A stretch of DNA of 64,000 bases, from positions 2,232,001 through 2,296,000 of the forward strand of contig JBLWXV010000001.1 in NCBI GenBank assembly GCA_048267245.1, given 5' to 3'. The notes under the pieces are model-generated. The model ran no database searches. It was not told the DNA's origin and worked only from the letters and a program-made list of their open reading frames with translations. The position numbers and the translations under genes were made by a program. This DNA comes from JBLWXV01 sp048267245 (GTDB lineage Bacteria; Bdellovibrionota; Bacteriovoracia; Bacteriovoracales; Bacteriovoracaceae). Of this stretch, positions 1 through 8,380 are shown piece after piece (position 1 is the first letter of the stretch; the number at the start of each line of letters is the position of its first letter).

Positions 1-1194
1 TGCGGGATAGACGTTCTCACCACCAGAAATATACATATCTTTCTTGCGGCCAGTGACAAAGAAGAAGCCCTCCTCATCAAAGCTGACTAGATCACCTGTC
101 TTAAAGTGGCCATCAAAGAGCGACTCTTTAAATTTCTTGTCATCTCTAAAATAGCCAACGCACACGTGAGGTCCGCCAATTAGTAGCTCACCCACTTCAC
201 CTGGTGCGGCCTGATTGCCATCATCTTTAATTACAAGAACCTTTGAATGAGGCATTGGTCGACCAATACTGCCAATTTTTCTCTTGGCATCGCCCTCTTC
301 AAGCAAGAAGCAATTGGGTCCTACTTCCGTTAGACCAAAGCCTTGTTTAAACATTAATCCAAGTTGTTGATACTGATTAATAAGACCAACCGGAATGGCC
401 GCCCCGCCGGTGACAAGAAAGCGCAAGCTAGAGAGATTTTCAATATTAAACTTCGGGTCACTTGCGATCATTTGAAACATGGTGGGAACACCAAAGTATA
501 CAGTTAGCCCTTCATCCTTAACGGTTTGATAGAAATTATTCGTATCAAATTTTTCCGCAATGACCACTGTCGCTCCGATTGAGAGCAGTGGAAGACAAAG
601 AACGTTATAGCCACCGGTGTGGAAAAAAGGTGTTTCAACGATACTTACATCACTAGGAATAAGTCCCCAACCTTTAACAGTTTCATGCTGATTGCTCTCA
701 AGCATTTCACCATGAAGAAGCACGCCCTTAGGTTCACCAGTGCTTCCTGAAGTGAAGAGCATCAACAGAGGATCCTTCATAGAAGAACTTTTAGTCTCCT
801 TTAAAGGGGCGAATTGACTTAAATCAAGCGCTTCAAGATCAAAGCTCTCTCCCGTACATGAGTAAGGGAGTTCATCGTGATAGAGATTTATCTTCGCCTC
901 AATTCGACGAGAAATATCACTTAACTCTCCAGTTGAGAGCCTAAAATTTAGGGGCACAAAAATCGCACCAAGATGCGCACTCGCAAGCAAGAGTGTCAGG
1001 TGTAGACTTTGATTTGTAGAAAAATAGGAAACGCGCTCCCCTCTGCATACTCCGTGCGACTCTAAAAAGCTCGCAAGGCGTCTGACGTGATCATCAAGTT
1101 CGCGGTAGGTCATTCGCTCACCGGTTTTCTGATCAACAACTGCGAGGTGATCTGGTCTCTCGCTTACAATAGTATCTAAAAAACTAACCCACAT
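1..1194 (-). CDS. Acyl-CoA ligase (AMP-binding), 3' end cut by window edge
   Basis: An adenylate-forming acyl-CoA synthetase: it would activate a carboxylic acid to an acyl-AMP and then to the CoA thioester. The reading frame is open from ATG at 1194 to base 1 (398 codons), so the C-terminal lid domain is missing. Visible are the ATP-binding loop LFTSGSTGEPKG at about residues 147-158, a GFGLTEVG motif typical of the A5 region, TGDLV, and the hinge motif GRKKDMYISGGENVYP at the very end, which is typical of fatty-acyl-CoA ligases. It overlaps the upstream hydrolase by 11 bases and is the last visible gene of a five-gene leftward operon. The acid substrate cannot be told from sequence. Confidence 0.9.
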   Translation of the reverse strand, partial: MWVSFLDTIVSERPDHLAVVDQKTGERMTYRELDDHVRRLASFLESHGVCRGERVSYFSTNQSLHLTLLLASAHLGAIFVPLNFRLSTGELSDISRRIEAKINLYHDELPYSCTGESFDLEALDLSQFAPLKETKSSSMKDPLLMLFTSGSTGEPKGVLLHGEMLESNQHETVKGWGLIPSDVSIVETPFFHTGGYNVLCLPLLSIGATVVIAEKFDTNNFYQTVKDEGLTVYFGVPTMFQMIASDPKFNIENLSSLRFLVTGGAAIPVGLINQYQQLGLMFKQGFGLTEVGPNCFLLEEGDAKRKIGSIGRPMPHSKVLVIKDDGNQAAPGEVGELLIGGPHVCVGYFRDDKKFKESLFDGHFKTGDLVSFDEEGFFFVTGRKKDMYISGGENVYPA

Positions 1195-2008
1195 GAGATA
1201 ACTCCCGAGACATTAACTTTTTAAGAAAGGGCAGCACATCTGTTTCAAAGGAAGAGGGGTATTCAAGTAAGCTTGCATGTCCTCCACTCACCTCGACCAC
1301 AGTGGCGTTCTTCATCCTTGAAGCCATCGAATCGTGATAGCTCTTTGGTGTGAGTAGATCTTCATCCCCCACTAAGAAAAGTGTCGGCGTCTCAATCTCA
1401 CTCACATCAATCTCACCAATTAAAGTGCCGCGAATGAGGGACTCAACCACTCTAAGCTCCATTAAATTGGCGCGATTTCGGTAGTATTCAATAATTTCTG
1501 GATGAGCGGCGAGAATTGATTCTCCCCAAATCCAAGGCATCGCCACATCAAAGCGGTGATATGGCCCCCCAATTGTATTGGCCTTAAGCCAAGATTCTAT
1601 TTTGAGGCGAAGCAGAGGCCCCACGCGATCAAAAGTATCGCAAGCAACTAAACCAATTACAGAGGCAGGATGGCGTCTGGTAAACTCAAGTGCAGTGCGG
1701 GCCCCATTAGAGAGTCCAAGCAAGAAGAATTTATCAAGGCCATGCTTTTCAATCACGCCTTCAAGATCCAATGTATGAGCACTGAGATCATAAATGCCAT
1801 TGGGAGAATCACTCTCCCCCTGGCCGCGCGTATCATAGCGAAGAATATTGAAGTGAGGCGCGATTAACTTCACGCCCTCATTCCAAGATGTGTGATCGGC
1901 AAACAGTCCATTGACTAGCACTAGCCAAGGAGCATTCTTATTTTCACAGTAATCAATATGGGTGTGAATATTTACCCTAATACAAGGCCCCCATCTACAT
2001 TGAGACAA
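1184..2008 (-). CDS. Alpha/beta hydrolase
   Basis: A 274-residue alpha/beta-hydrolase-fold protein, likely an esterase, thioesterase or lactonase. The nucleophile elbow GLSNG places Ser100, the acid is Asp215 or Asp217 in VGDEDLLTP, and His244 lies in SGGHASL. No signal peptide is present, so it is cytoplasmic. The longest frame starts at TTG 2008 and overlaps the upstream reductase by 37 bases; no ATG exists near the N-terminus and the fold seems to begin only around residue 12, so the exact start is uncertain. It lies between a reductase and an acyl-CoA ligase in a lipid-type operon. The substrate is unknown. Confidence 0.85.
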   Translation of the reverse strand: MSQCRWGPCIRVNIHTHIDYCENKNAPWLVLVNGLFADHTSWNEGVKLIAPHFNILRYDTRGQGESDSPNGIYDLSAHTLDLEGVIEKHGLDKFFLLGLSNGARTALEFTRRHPASVIGLVACDTFDRVGPLLRLKIESWLKANTIGGPYHRFDVAMPWIWGESILAAHPEIIEYYRNRANLMELRVVESLIRGTLIGEIDVSEIETPTLFLVGDEDLLTPKSYHDSMASRMKNATVVEVSGGHASLLEYPSSFETDVLPFLKKLMSRELSHVG

Positions 2009-2700
2009 GTTCCCGTGATAAATTTTGCGTCGTCGCTGGCCAAGAAGGCGTAGGCAGCTGCAATTTCAGATGGTTCGCCCAAGCGTTTAATAGGTGCCTT
2101 GCCCTCCATCATCTCAATTACTTTCTCCGGCATTTTGCGAACCATGGGCGTTCCAATAAAACCTGGAGCAACTGCATTAACGCGAACGCCATTTTTGCCG
2201 AGCTCCTTGGCCATAGTCTTTGTCATGCCAATAACAGCGGCCTTAGTGGCCACATAATTAGTCTGTCCAAAATTTCCATAGTGAGCAACCACTGAAGCGG
2301 CGTTTAGAATGACACCCTCTCCTTGATCTTTCATCAAGGCGGCAGCGCTGCGAGATAGCTTAAAAATCGCAGTTAAGTTGACGGCTATCACTTGGTCCCA
2401 CTGCTCATCAGTCATCTTTAAAAGAGTGGCGTCGCGAGTAATACCGGCGTTATTAACGAGGGTGTGAATTCCCTTATTCATCTCTGCTTGAATAGCAGAA
2501 AGACCAGCAGCGCTAGTAACATCAGCACTGAGGTAGGTCATGCGCTCAGGAAAAAGAGCAGCGAGTTCACTCTCTTCAAGAGTTGGGATATCAATTAACA
2601 CAAGTTCTGCACCTTCGGCGTAGAATCTCTCAGCAGTTGCGCGGCCAATTCCACTAGCGGCACCAGTAATAAAAACTCTCTTATTATTTAGTCCTTTCAT
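1972..2700 (-). CDS. Short-chain dehydrogenase/reductase, FabG-like
   Basis: A 242-residue classical SDR, probably an NAD(P)H-dependent 3-oxoacyl reductase. The dinucleotide-binding glycine motif TGAASGIG is at residues 12-19, NNAG at 83-86, and the catalytic set is Ser136, Tyr149 and Lys153 (YVATK). The C-terminal GTCLNVDGG is typical of FabG-type enzymes. The ATG at 2700 is preceded by a strong GGAGGAAG ribosome site. It follows the ketoacyl synthase by 17 bases, which fits reduction of that enzyme's beta-keto product. It is too short to be the extended SDR OleD of olefin pathways, though it could play the same chemical role. Confidence 0.9.
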   Translation of the reverse strand: MKGLNNKRVFITGAASGIGRATAERFYAEGAELVLIDIPTLEESELAALFPERMTYLSADVTSAAGLSAIQAEMNKGIHTLVNNAGITRDATLLKMTDEQWDQVIAVNLTAIFKLSRSAAALMKDQGEGVILNAASVVAHYGNFGQTNYVATKAAVIGMTKTMAKELGKNGVRVNAVAPGFIGTPMVRKMPEKVIEMMEGKAPIKRLGEPSEIAAAYAFLASDDAKFITGTCLNVDGGLVLG

Positions 2701-2717
2701 TCTTCCTCCACGCAGCC

Positions 2718-3746
2718 TTACTGCAATACTTGAAAATCGTTATCAGCAAAAATTGGTTGATCATATCTAAATGAAGCGGCCGACCAGGTATAGCCAATCC
2801 CAGCACTGGCCAGGCACACGTGATCGCCCTTTTTGAGCATGCCCTTATATTGAGCGAGACCAAGTGAGAGCACCTGATCGGGAGCACCAAAGTGGCCATA
2901 GTGATCGAGATAAATACTCTGATCTTCTCTGAGATCAAGTCCTTGTAAAATTGCGTCGTGGGCAGACTTCTTCATATGAAGCAGTGAGAGGTAATCAATT
3001 GGCCTCTCACTAGACTCGCTGGCAGCTTCTTTAATCACTTGAAGGAAGTTTTCAATTGATCTAGTGGCCAGGCGATCTCTCATGCCTTCAATATCTGGAC
3101 AAGTGAGGTAGGTATCTACTTCACTCGGATTTTCTCTGGTGGGATTTCTCGTTCCTCCCCCCTTAATGATCACGTCCAGGCTAAAGTCGCCGTCGGTGAT
3201 GAAACTTGAGCTTAGAATTGGGTTCACGTCCCCCACCTCTAAGAGCATGGCAGAGCCACCATCAGAGAGATTGTAGAGAAAGCGACTCGTGGGATCTTGA
3301 TAGTTAACGAGATCACCTGTCTTGTGACCGCCGCACAGTAGGACGCGCTTAATTTTCTTATCGCTCGCCGCAAGGGATTGCGCCAGACGAAGACCAAGAA
3401 CATTGCTAGAGCATCTCGCCGAGGCATCAAAGGCCCAAGCCTTTTTTAGACCAAGCTCCCTTTGAACAAAAATTCCGGCCGACCACACGGGATAGTCTTT
3501 ATATTCAGAACCAGTCCAGATAACGAGGTCAATACTCTCAGGATCAATATCATTTCTTAGGACTTTCTTTGCGGCTTCAATGGCCATCATGCTCGGGTGT
3601 TCATCGCGGCCAGCGCGGCACTTTCTGACGATTCCCATTTTATCGCGAACGACTGTTTCTGGTAGTGCGGCCTTCTTAGCAATAGCAGCGGCATCTTCAT
3701 AACCTTCCGGCAACCAAACGCCGGCGCGAATTAGTCCAAGACTCAT
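2718..3746 (-). CDS. 3-oxoacyl-ACP synthase III (FabH-like) condensing enzyme
   Basis: A 342-residue thiolase-fold condensing enzyme of the KAS III family; by family knowledge it would join an acyl thioester to another acyl unit or transfer an acyl group. The active cysteine is Cys112 in SARCSSN, the same number as in E. coli FabH, and His257 lies in LLHMKKS. The position normally held by Asn274 in FabH reads His285 (DHYGHFGAPD), so the usual Cys-His-Asn triad is altered. The start ATG has a GGAGAT site inside the preceding gene and overlaps it by 4 bases (ATGA), a sign of translational coupling. It is probably not the housekeeping FabH, given the triad change and the operon context. Confidence 0.88.
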   Translation of the reverse strand: MSLGLIRAGVWLPEGYEDAAAIAKKAALPETVVRDKMGIVRKCRAGRDEHPSMMAIEAAKKVLRNDIDPESIDLVIWTGSEYKDYPVWSAGIFVQRELGLKKAWAFDASARCSSNVLGLRLAQSLAASDKKIKRVLLCGGHKTGDLVNYQDPTSRFLYNLSDGGSAMLLEVGDVNPILSSSFITDGDFSLDVIIKGGGTRNPTRENPSEVDTYLTCPDIEGMRDRLATRSIENFLQVIKEAASESSERPIDYLSLLHMKKSAHDAILQGLDLREDQSIYLDHYGHFGAPDQVLSLGLAQYKGMLKKGDHVCLASAGIGYTWSAASFRYDQPIFADNDFQVLQ

Positions 3747-4558
3747 AAAATCTCCATATGACTTTTAAAAAATTGTTTAAGCTTACTGGCGACCAAGTCG
3801 CTCTTTTCCAAAAAGAACATATGATCACTATCTTCAATGAGTTCACTTGTGGCGTTTGGAAATTCGCGCGCCAAAAGTTCTGCATTCTTTGGATTCACAA
3901 AGCGATCGTTCGCTCCGTGAAGAATGTAAAGTGGTGTTTTAATGCTTGAGAGCTCAGTCTTCTTAGCGAGGAAATTTGCGGCGGCGCGGTTTTGAAGTAA
4001 GACCTGATCCAAGCGGTAGGGATGGGCCAGACGCAATTTCACGATCCGATCAAAGAGTTCGGGGTTCTTAGTGGGAAGATCAGGGTGAACGGTGGCGCGT
4101 ATAGCGAGCTCAACACCATAATCTCCGAGCTGATGAACCTTTGAGAAACTCTCATCGCTCAAGATTGTAAGGGGGATATAATCCCCTGCACCTGAGGTGG
4201 AACACATGAGTGCGCACGAGAGAGTGCGCGAGCTGTGGCGCACGAGCATTTCCTGGGCGATAAAACCACCCATGCTGATGCCCACAAGATGAAATTTATC
4301 AATGCCAAGCCCATCAATTAATTCGATAGTGTCAGCAGCGAGATCAGCGATCTCGTAGCCAGTCTCTACATCACTACTCTCACCCATCCCGCGGTTGTCG
4401 ACCAGGATGACCTTAAAGTTTTGGGCGAGCAGTGGAGCGAGCCATGCGTAGTTGTAGTGATCACAACCAAGCCCTGACAAACACACAAGCGCACTAGTTC
4501 CCTCGCCTAAAGTGGCGTAAGCAAGCTCTCTTTGGTCTTTCAAACGAAACTTATTCAC
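3743..4558 (-). CDS. Alpha/beta hydrolase, first gene of lipid-type operon
   Basis: A 271-residue alpha/beta hydrolase with nucleophile Ser95 in GISMGG, the acid in LHGANDRFVNP and the histidine in EDSDHMFF; the oxyanion region LSGLGCDH is near residue 30. The cap is short, as in the MhpC/BioH-like group. It starts at GTG 4558 and is the promoter-proximal gene of the leftward operon, divergent from a TetR regulator 138 bases away, and probably controlled by it. A role as thioesterase, lactonase or decarboxylating hydrolase on the product of the neighbouring condensing enzyme is a guess. Confidence 0.88.
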   Translation of the reverse strand: MNKFRLKDQRELAYATLGEGTSALVCLSGLGCDHYNYAWLAPLLAQNFKVILVDNRGMGESSDVETGYEIADLAADTIELIDGLGIDKFHLVGISMGGFIAQEMLVRHSSRTLSCALMCSTSGAGDYIPLTILSDESFSKVHQLGDYGVELAIRATVHPDLPTKNPELFDRIVKLRLAHPYRLDQVLLQNRAAANFLAKKTELSSIKTPLYILHGANDRFVNPKNAELLAREFPNATSELIEDSDHMFFLEKSDLVASKLKQFFKSHMEIL

Positions 4559-4594
4559 AAATCACCAAATATTCTTCTAACTCAATCTTAATAA

Positions 4595-4615
4595 GGGAAT
4601 GAGACGTTCCCTCAT
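4595..4615. promoter_or_regulatory. Candidate TetR operator (two interleaved inverted repeats)
   Basis: In the divergent region the sequence holds GGGAA-N7-TTCCC (4595-4611) and, shifted by four bases, ATGAG-N7-CTCAT (4599-4615). Nested palindromes of this size between a TetR gene and its divergent operon are typical operator sites. Binding by the adjacent TetR protein is inferred. Confidence 0.45.
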
Positions 4616-4625
4616 CTATCTGGAT

Positions 4626-4654
4626 GTGTCAATATTTTGGTACTAGCGTACAAT
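4626..4654 (+). promoter_or_regulatory. Candidate sigma-70 promoter for tetR-type gene
   Basis: GTGTCA (4626-4631) and TACAAT (4649-4654) are separated by 17 bases. The same site read leftward gives a perfect TTGACA (4632-4627), but no good leftward -10 was found at the right distance. Confidence 0.4.
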
Positions 4655-4672
4655 TTTACTGAACGCAGCAAA

Positions 4673-4696
4673 AAAGACTTGAACTCATAAGTCTTT
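4673..4696. repeat. 8-bp inverted repeat abutting the regulator start
   Basis: AAAGACTT (4673-4680) and AAGTCTTT (4689-4696) form a perfect inverted repeat with an 8-base spacer, ending one base before the GTG at 4697. It could be an autoregulatory operator or a hairpin in the leader of the regulator mRNA. Confidence 0.4.
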
Positions 4697-4714
4697 GTGA
4701 TAATTAGAGATTAC

Positions 4715-5353
4715 ATGGAAATCAATGACGCACCTCCATTTCTCTTTGAAGCCTTTGAGTTTAAGCCTCGAAAGGGCGATCTCAAGAAACTTGAAATCAT
4801 CAAGGCGGCGGTGGATATCCTCGCCACCAAGGGACTCGACAACACGACCTACGAGGCGATCGCTCAAGAAATTGGTACACGTCGCGCTCATATCGCTTAT
4901 CACTTTAGTGACAAGTCCGATATTTTCTTTGCCGCAGTAAAATATATTTTGGCCACCTACCAAAATGAAACAGCTCTGCAACTCAAAGGTGCTGAGTCCG
5001 GTGAGGAGATGCTCAAGCGCTATGTAAGTTCGACTTTTGAGTGGGCCCGCAAAAATCCTCATCAAGTCTCTGTAATGCTTCTGCTCTACTATATGTGCAC
5101 CACCACCGAGCGCTTTATTGAACTCAATACTGAAGTTCGTCAGGCAGGTAAGAAGCGACTCTCCTACCTACTGTCAAAGTTAGAGAATTCTAAAATCAAT
5201 TCCTCTGAGCTCGACAATCTTGCGGCCACGATCGGGGATTTAATATCTGCTGGCATTATCGCGGCCACGACCCAAAATGATTTGAAATTAGAAGAGATGC
5301 GCCTAAAGACTCTCTCCACCGTGGCCACTCTTATTAAAGCCTATCAAAATTAA
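4715..5353 (+). CDS. TetR family transcriptional regulator
   Basis: A 212-residue repressor-type protein. The N-terminal part has the TetR helix-turn-helix: IIKAAVDILATKG, then TTYEAIAQEIGTRRAHIAYHF, about residues 25-65. The rest is a helical ligand-binding domain. ATG 4715 is preferred; an in-frame GTG at 4697 would add six residues but directly follows a palindrome. It is divergent from the lipid-type operon and is the natural candidate for its regulator, probably sensing an acyl-CoA or pathway product (inferred from the family and context). Its end overlaps the convergent next gene by 4 bases. Confidence 0.88.
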   Translation: MEINDAPPFLFEAFEFKPRKGDLKKLEIIKAAVDILATKGLDNTTYEAIAQEIGTRRAHIAYHFSDKSDIFFAAVKYILATYQNETALQLKGAESGEEMLKRYVSSTFEWARKNPHQVSVMLLLYYMCTTTERFIELNTEVRQAGKKRLSYLLSKLENSKINSSELDNLAATIGDLISAGIIAATTQNDLKLEEMRLKTLSTVATLIKAYQN

Positions 5354-5736
5354 TTCAGATTAAGCTCTAAGAAATCTATCGCGCTTTTGAGCTTCAAATC
5401 ATCAATTTCTAAAAAACGAGAATAAGCTACCAAGTAGTCACCTCGCCGTTTTACAAATTCAAAGTGGTTACAAAGAGTGCGCTCAAGTTCCAAGGGCAAG
5501 CGCCCGCCGTAGATAATCACACAGGCATCTGGAACCGTGAAATCAAAGAGATCCTTAAAAATAGGATGATGGGGCTCTAGTCCCTGATAGACTTCCACCA
5601 CTACCCCAGAATTTGGGTAGGTCTTGGTGAGAATGAAGTCGTTATTAAAAGTGCGCGCCCGAAAGCCAAGCTTGTGGAAATGACCAAAGTCCATGGTCCA
5701 GGAGAGCAGGTATTTAAAGATATCTCTTAGTCCCAT
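5350..5736 (-). CDS. Hypothetical protein
   Basis: A 128-residue protein not recognised as any family. It has no signal peptide or membrane segment; it is rich in aromatic residues and starts MGLRDIFKYLLSW. ATG 5736 is chosen; an in-frame TTG two codons upstream is possible. No clear ribosome site is visible. It converges on, and overlaps by 4 bases, the TetR gene. The coding frame is long and uninterrupted and the sequence looks protein-like, with a hydrophobic-core pattern (DACVIIYGGRLPLEL), so it is probably real. Confidence 0.6.
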   Translation of the reverse strand: MGLRDIFKYLLSWTMDFGHFHKLGFRARTFNNDFILTKTYPNSGVVVEVYQGLEPHHPIFKDLFDFTVPDACVIIYGGRLPLELERTLCNHFEFVKRRGDYLVAYSRFLEIDDLKLKSAIDFLELNLN

Positions 5737-5867
5737 GGCCAAGTTTACAATAAATCGGCCTGCTAAGTAAAAGTAAGTAAGAGTCGCCTAATCAAGAAAG
5801 AGAGTTCACCTCTATTGATCAACAATTGATGGCAAGAATAAAAACTCGCAAATTTGATGATCAATGA

Positions 5868-7181
5868 TTAACGGCCAAAGCCTCTCTCAACACAGAAGAA
5901 TCCATTCCAAGTGTGGGTATGTGGACAGGTGGGTGCAACAGGGGCCACAACAGGTGCTGGTGGGACAACGACCTTACCATCGGGCACGCGAAAGGTGAGC
6001 TCTACTAATTTATTCTGGTTATTTACAAATCCCGTCTTAATAACTAATCCCAACTTGCTGTCATACTTAATTCTAGCGTTCTTGTATGAACTATTAAATT
6101 TTTGTGGCAGATCATATACTACCCAGCGATTACTGTGAAAGCAGCGTATGTGATCTCTTCCAATCCCTTCATTTTCAAGACTGATGTACACACAGGGCAG
6201 ATCAATTCTAGGCAATCTTTTATCTACTGCTGTGACTTTAATAAACTCAGTCATATCGATCCCCTTTCGGGCCTGAGTAAGGGCAGTTGTCTCATAACGA
6301 ATCCCCTCTCTTTTCGTGTGATCGATAATCATTTTGTGAGAGCGAAGCTTTGCGTGCTGACCAATTGTGACGAGATCAGGGAGCTTATCTTTATTGATGT
6401 CTACAAAAGCAGAGTCCATCATGAAAGCTCCGTCGCGCTGATTACTTGCCCATCCAGCACCAACACCCATAGTGTAAATATTTGTTCCTAGAGCACCACC
6501 GCTCCAGGGTGCTCCAATACTTGAGGCAGTAAGATCTTTTGCGACGATCGTTTTCATATCTGTGGATTGCTCAAGTTTAAAAAGAGCAGTGCGATTGTAG
6601 TTATCGGATGCATAGTCAGCAAAGAAACAGAGAGCTCCAGGTCTATAGCCTTGATTTACAAGCTTCTGTGGGTACTTGTCACACTTTACAGAGCGAGATA
6701 CGCCGGAATAAATAGTGTTGTTGTCCATCTTGATTGGAGCATGAACAAATTTCTTTCCATTGTGATAGATCACCCATTGGTATGAGCGTGCTCTCCAGTA
6801 GGGTCTATTATTTAAGAAGGTATCCCAATAATTTGATATCAAGACGATTGGTCGACCGTTAGGCATCACTACAATTTCACAACCTGACAGTACTTTTCGA
6901 TGTGTCCAACCATTTTTAAAATCTCTAAATTTTTCTGGACCGGCCCAAGAATATAAGTCCTTATTAGTTTTCCCATCTTTAATTCTTATAAAATGATTTA
7001 AGTTACAACTGACTCTATCGGGAGTGCCATCCTCATTAAAATCGAAGTAGTTGAGATAGTTATAGTTGAGATTGGCACCAACACTATTTGCAACTTTTTT
7101 GATGGCATGAAACTGAAAGGCAGCTGCATTTGCTGCGGTAAAGAAAGCAACGAAGAGCATGAGTTTGAGAGTATGGGACAT
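5868..7181 (-). CDS. Exported protein with FG-GAP/VCBS-like segments
   Basis: A 437-residue secreted protein. The N-terminus (LKLMLFVAFFTAANAAAF) is a signal peptide with cleavage expected near residue 20-22. Two segments, YFDFNEDGTPDRV at about residue 45 and FVDINKDKLPDLV in the middle, match the D-x-(N/D)-x-D-x-x-D calcium-loop pattern of FG-GAP/VCBS repeats, which in known proteins form beta-propeller blades. The C-terminus has a Pro/Val-rich stretch (VVVPPAPVVAPVAPT) followed by a short Cys-containing tail (CPHTHTWNGFFC). Start ATG 7181 has a strong AGAAGGAG site. It stands alone; function unknown, possibly surface binding. Confidence 0.75.
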   Translation of the reverse strand: MSHTLKLMLFVAFFTAANAAAFQFHAIKKVANSVGANLNYNYLNYFDFNEDGTPDRVSCNLNHFIRIKDGKTNKDLYSWAGPEKFRDFKNGWTHRKVLSGCEIVVMPNGRPIVLISNYWDTFLNNRPYWRARSYQWVIYHNGKKFVHAPIKMDNNTIYSGVSRSVKCDKYPQKLVNQGYRPGALCFFADYASDNYNRTALFKLEQSTDMKTIVAKDLTASSIGAPWSGGALGTNIYTMGVGAGWASNQRDGAFMMDSAFVDINKDKLPDLVTIGQHAKLRSHKMIIDHTKREGIRYETTALTQARKGIDMTEFIKVTAVDKRLPRIDLPCVYISLENEGIGRDHIRCFHSNRWVVYDLPQKFNSSYKNARIKYDSKLGLVIKTGFVNNQNKLVELTFRVPDGKVVVPPAPVVAPVAPTCPHTHTWNGFFCVERGFGR

Positions 7182-7369
7182 TGTAGTCTCCTTCTAATCA
7201 TTTCAATTTGAATTTGGATAATATTAGGCGAACTCAGGAAGAATGGACTTAGAACAATAGAATTAATTGCTAAGCACTTAAGAATAGGTTCCTTCTTAAG
7301 GTTAAATTAAGTTAAAAAGTGCCTTGGAAGTAAGGCGTCCCAATCGACGAAGTCCCCACTCTACTAGAA

Positions 7370-8305
7370 TTACTTAGCACCAAAGATGTGAAGCCCTAGC
7401 TTGCCAGAGAGTTCGTGGCAAACTTCGATAGCTCTGAGACTACTGCCAAGTTCATCAACTCTTGGCGAGTAGACGGCCACACTCATGACGTTTGGAACGA
7501 GCATCAAAAGTGCACCTGAGACCCCACTTTTAGCAGGTAGACCAATATCATAGAGCCAGTGTCCAGAGTAATTATACATTCCACAAGAGAGCATCACACT
7601 CAGAGTATTCTTTATTGTCTGAGAGTCGATTAAGTGCTCACCAGTGACAGGATGAACGCCGTTGTTAATGAACACAGCTCCCATCATAGAGAGGTCGCGC
7701 GCCGTGAGATTGACCGAGCACTGCTTAAAGTACAGAGAGAGTACCTCTTGAACATCGGCGCTCAGAAGACCTTTGTACTTTAGAATATAGGCCAGAGCGC
7801 GGTTGCGATCTCCTGTTTCAAATTCACTTTCAAAAACCTTTTGATTAACTTTTAAGTCTCTACCAGCAAATTTAGAGAAGTGCTTAATCAACTCGGCTTC
7901 GGCGTCACTTTCAAAGTGGCGATAGAGCATCCCGGCCACAGAAATTGAGCCCGCATTGACCATAGCGTTTAGTGGCTTTGGACTCTTTTCAAGTTTAATG
8001 ACGGAGTTAAACTCTTCTCCCGTTGGCTCCACTCCCACATACTTCATAACCTGCTCTTCAGAGAAGAGATCAAGTGCCCAAGCGTAAGTAAAGGGCTTAG
8101 AGACGGACTGAATAGTGAATTCATCGCGATCATCGCCAATGCTGATGGTCTCACCGCTAGCAAGTGTAATACTGATCGCAAATTTATCGGGGTCAATTTT
8201 AGCGAGTTCAGGGATATAGTTTGCAACCGAGCCCGAGCGCTCATCTTTGTAGCGCTCGATAAGATAGCTAAGAAAGTCTTGCAATTGGTTGCTGGTAAAC
8301 TTCAT
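7370..8305 (-). CDS. glsA: Glutaminase A
   Basis: Glutaminase hydrolyses glutamine to glutamate and ammonia. The 311-residue protein has the length of bacterial GlsA. From ATG 8305 the SxxK catalytic motif is Ser67-Val-Ser-Lys70 (IQSVSKPF), and the family blocks KSPKPLNAMVNAGSI, FETGDRNRALAYIL, MLSCGMYNYSGHW and GLPAKSGVSGALL are all present. An in-frame GTG at 8314 would add three residues. It lies behind the terminator of the exported-protein gene upstream, so it is probably transcribed from its own promoter. Confidence 0.95.
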   Translation of the reverse strand: MKFTSNQLQDFLSYLIERYKDERSGSVANYIPELAKIDPDKFAISITLASGETISIGDDRDEFTIQSVSKPFTYAWALDLFSEEQVMKYVGVEPTGEEFNSVIKLEKSPKPLNAMVNAGSISVAGMLYRHFESDAEAELIKHFSKFAGRDLKVNQKVFESEFETGDRNRALAYILKYKGLLSADVQEVLSLYFKQCSVNLTARDLSMMGAVFINNGVHPVTGEHLIDSQTIKNTLSVMLSCGMYNYSGHWLYDIGLPAKSGVSGALLMLVPNVMSVAVYSPRVDELGSSLRAIEVCHELSGKLGLHIFGAK

Positions 8306-8318
8306 CTCATTCACTCAA

Positions 8319-8349
8319 AAAAAAAGGCCTTGCATAAGAGCAAGGCCTG
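8319..8349 (-). terminator. Rho-independent terminator of the exported-protein gene
   Basis: Read leftward, AGGCCTTGC and GCAAGGCCT form a 9-bp GC-rich stem with a short loop, followed by a run of nine T. It sits 32 bases past the stop at 8381. Confidence 0.85.
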
Positions 8350-8380
8350 AAGATACATGACTAATTTTAAATTTGAAAGC

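Noticed and set aside
1..4558. Canonical OleABCD olefin operon
   Set aside because: The reductase is a 242-residue FabG-class SDR rather than the extended OleD, the ligase has the hinge motif of acyl-CoA ligases, and the FabH-like triad is altered. Kept only as a loose comparison.
4685..5065. 126-codon frame on the minus strand inside the TetR gene
   Set aside because: Antisense shadow of a well-supported TetR gene, without a ribosome site or recognised motif.
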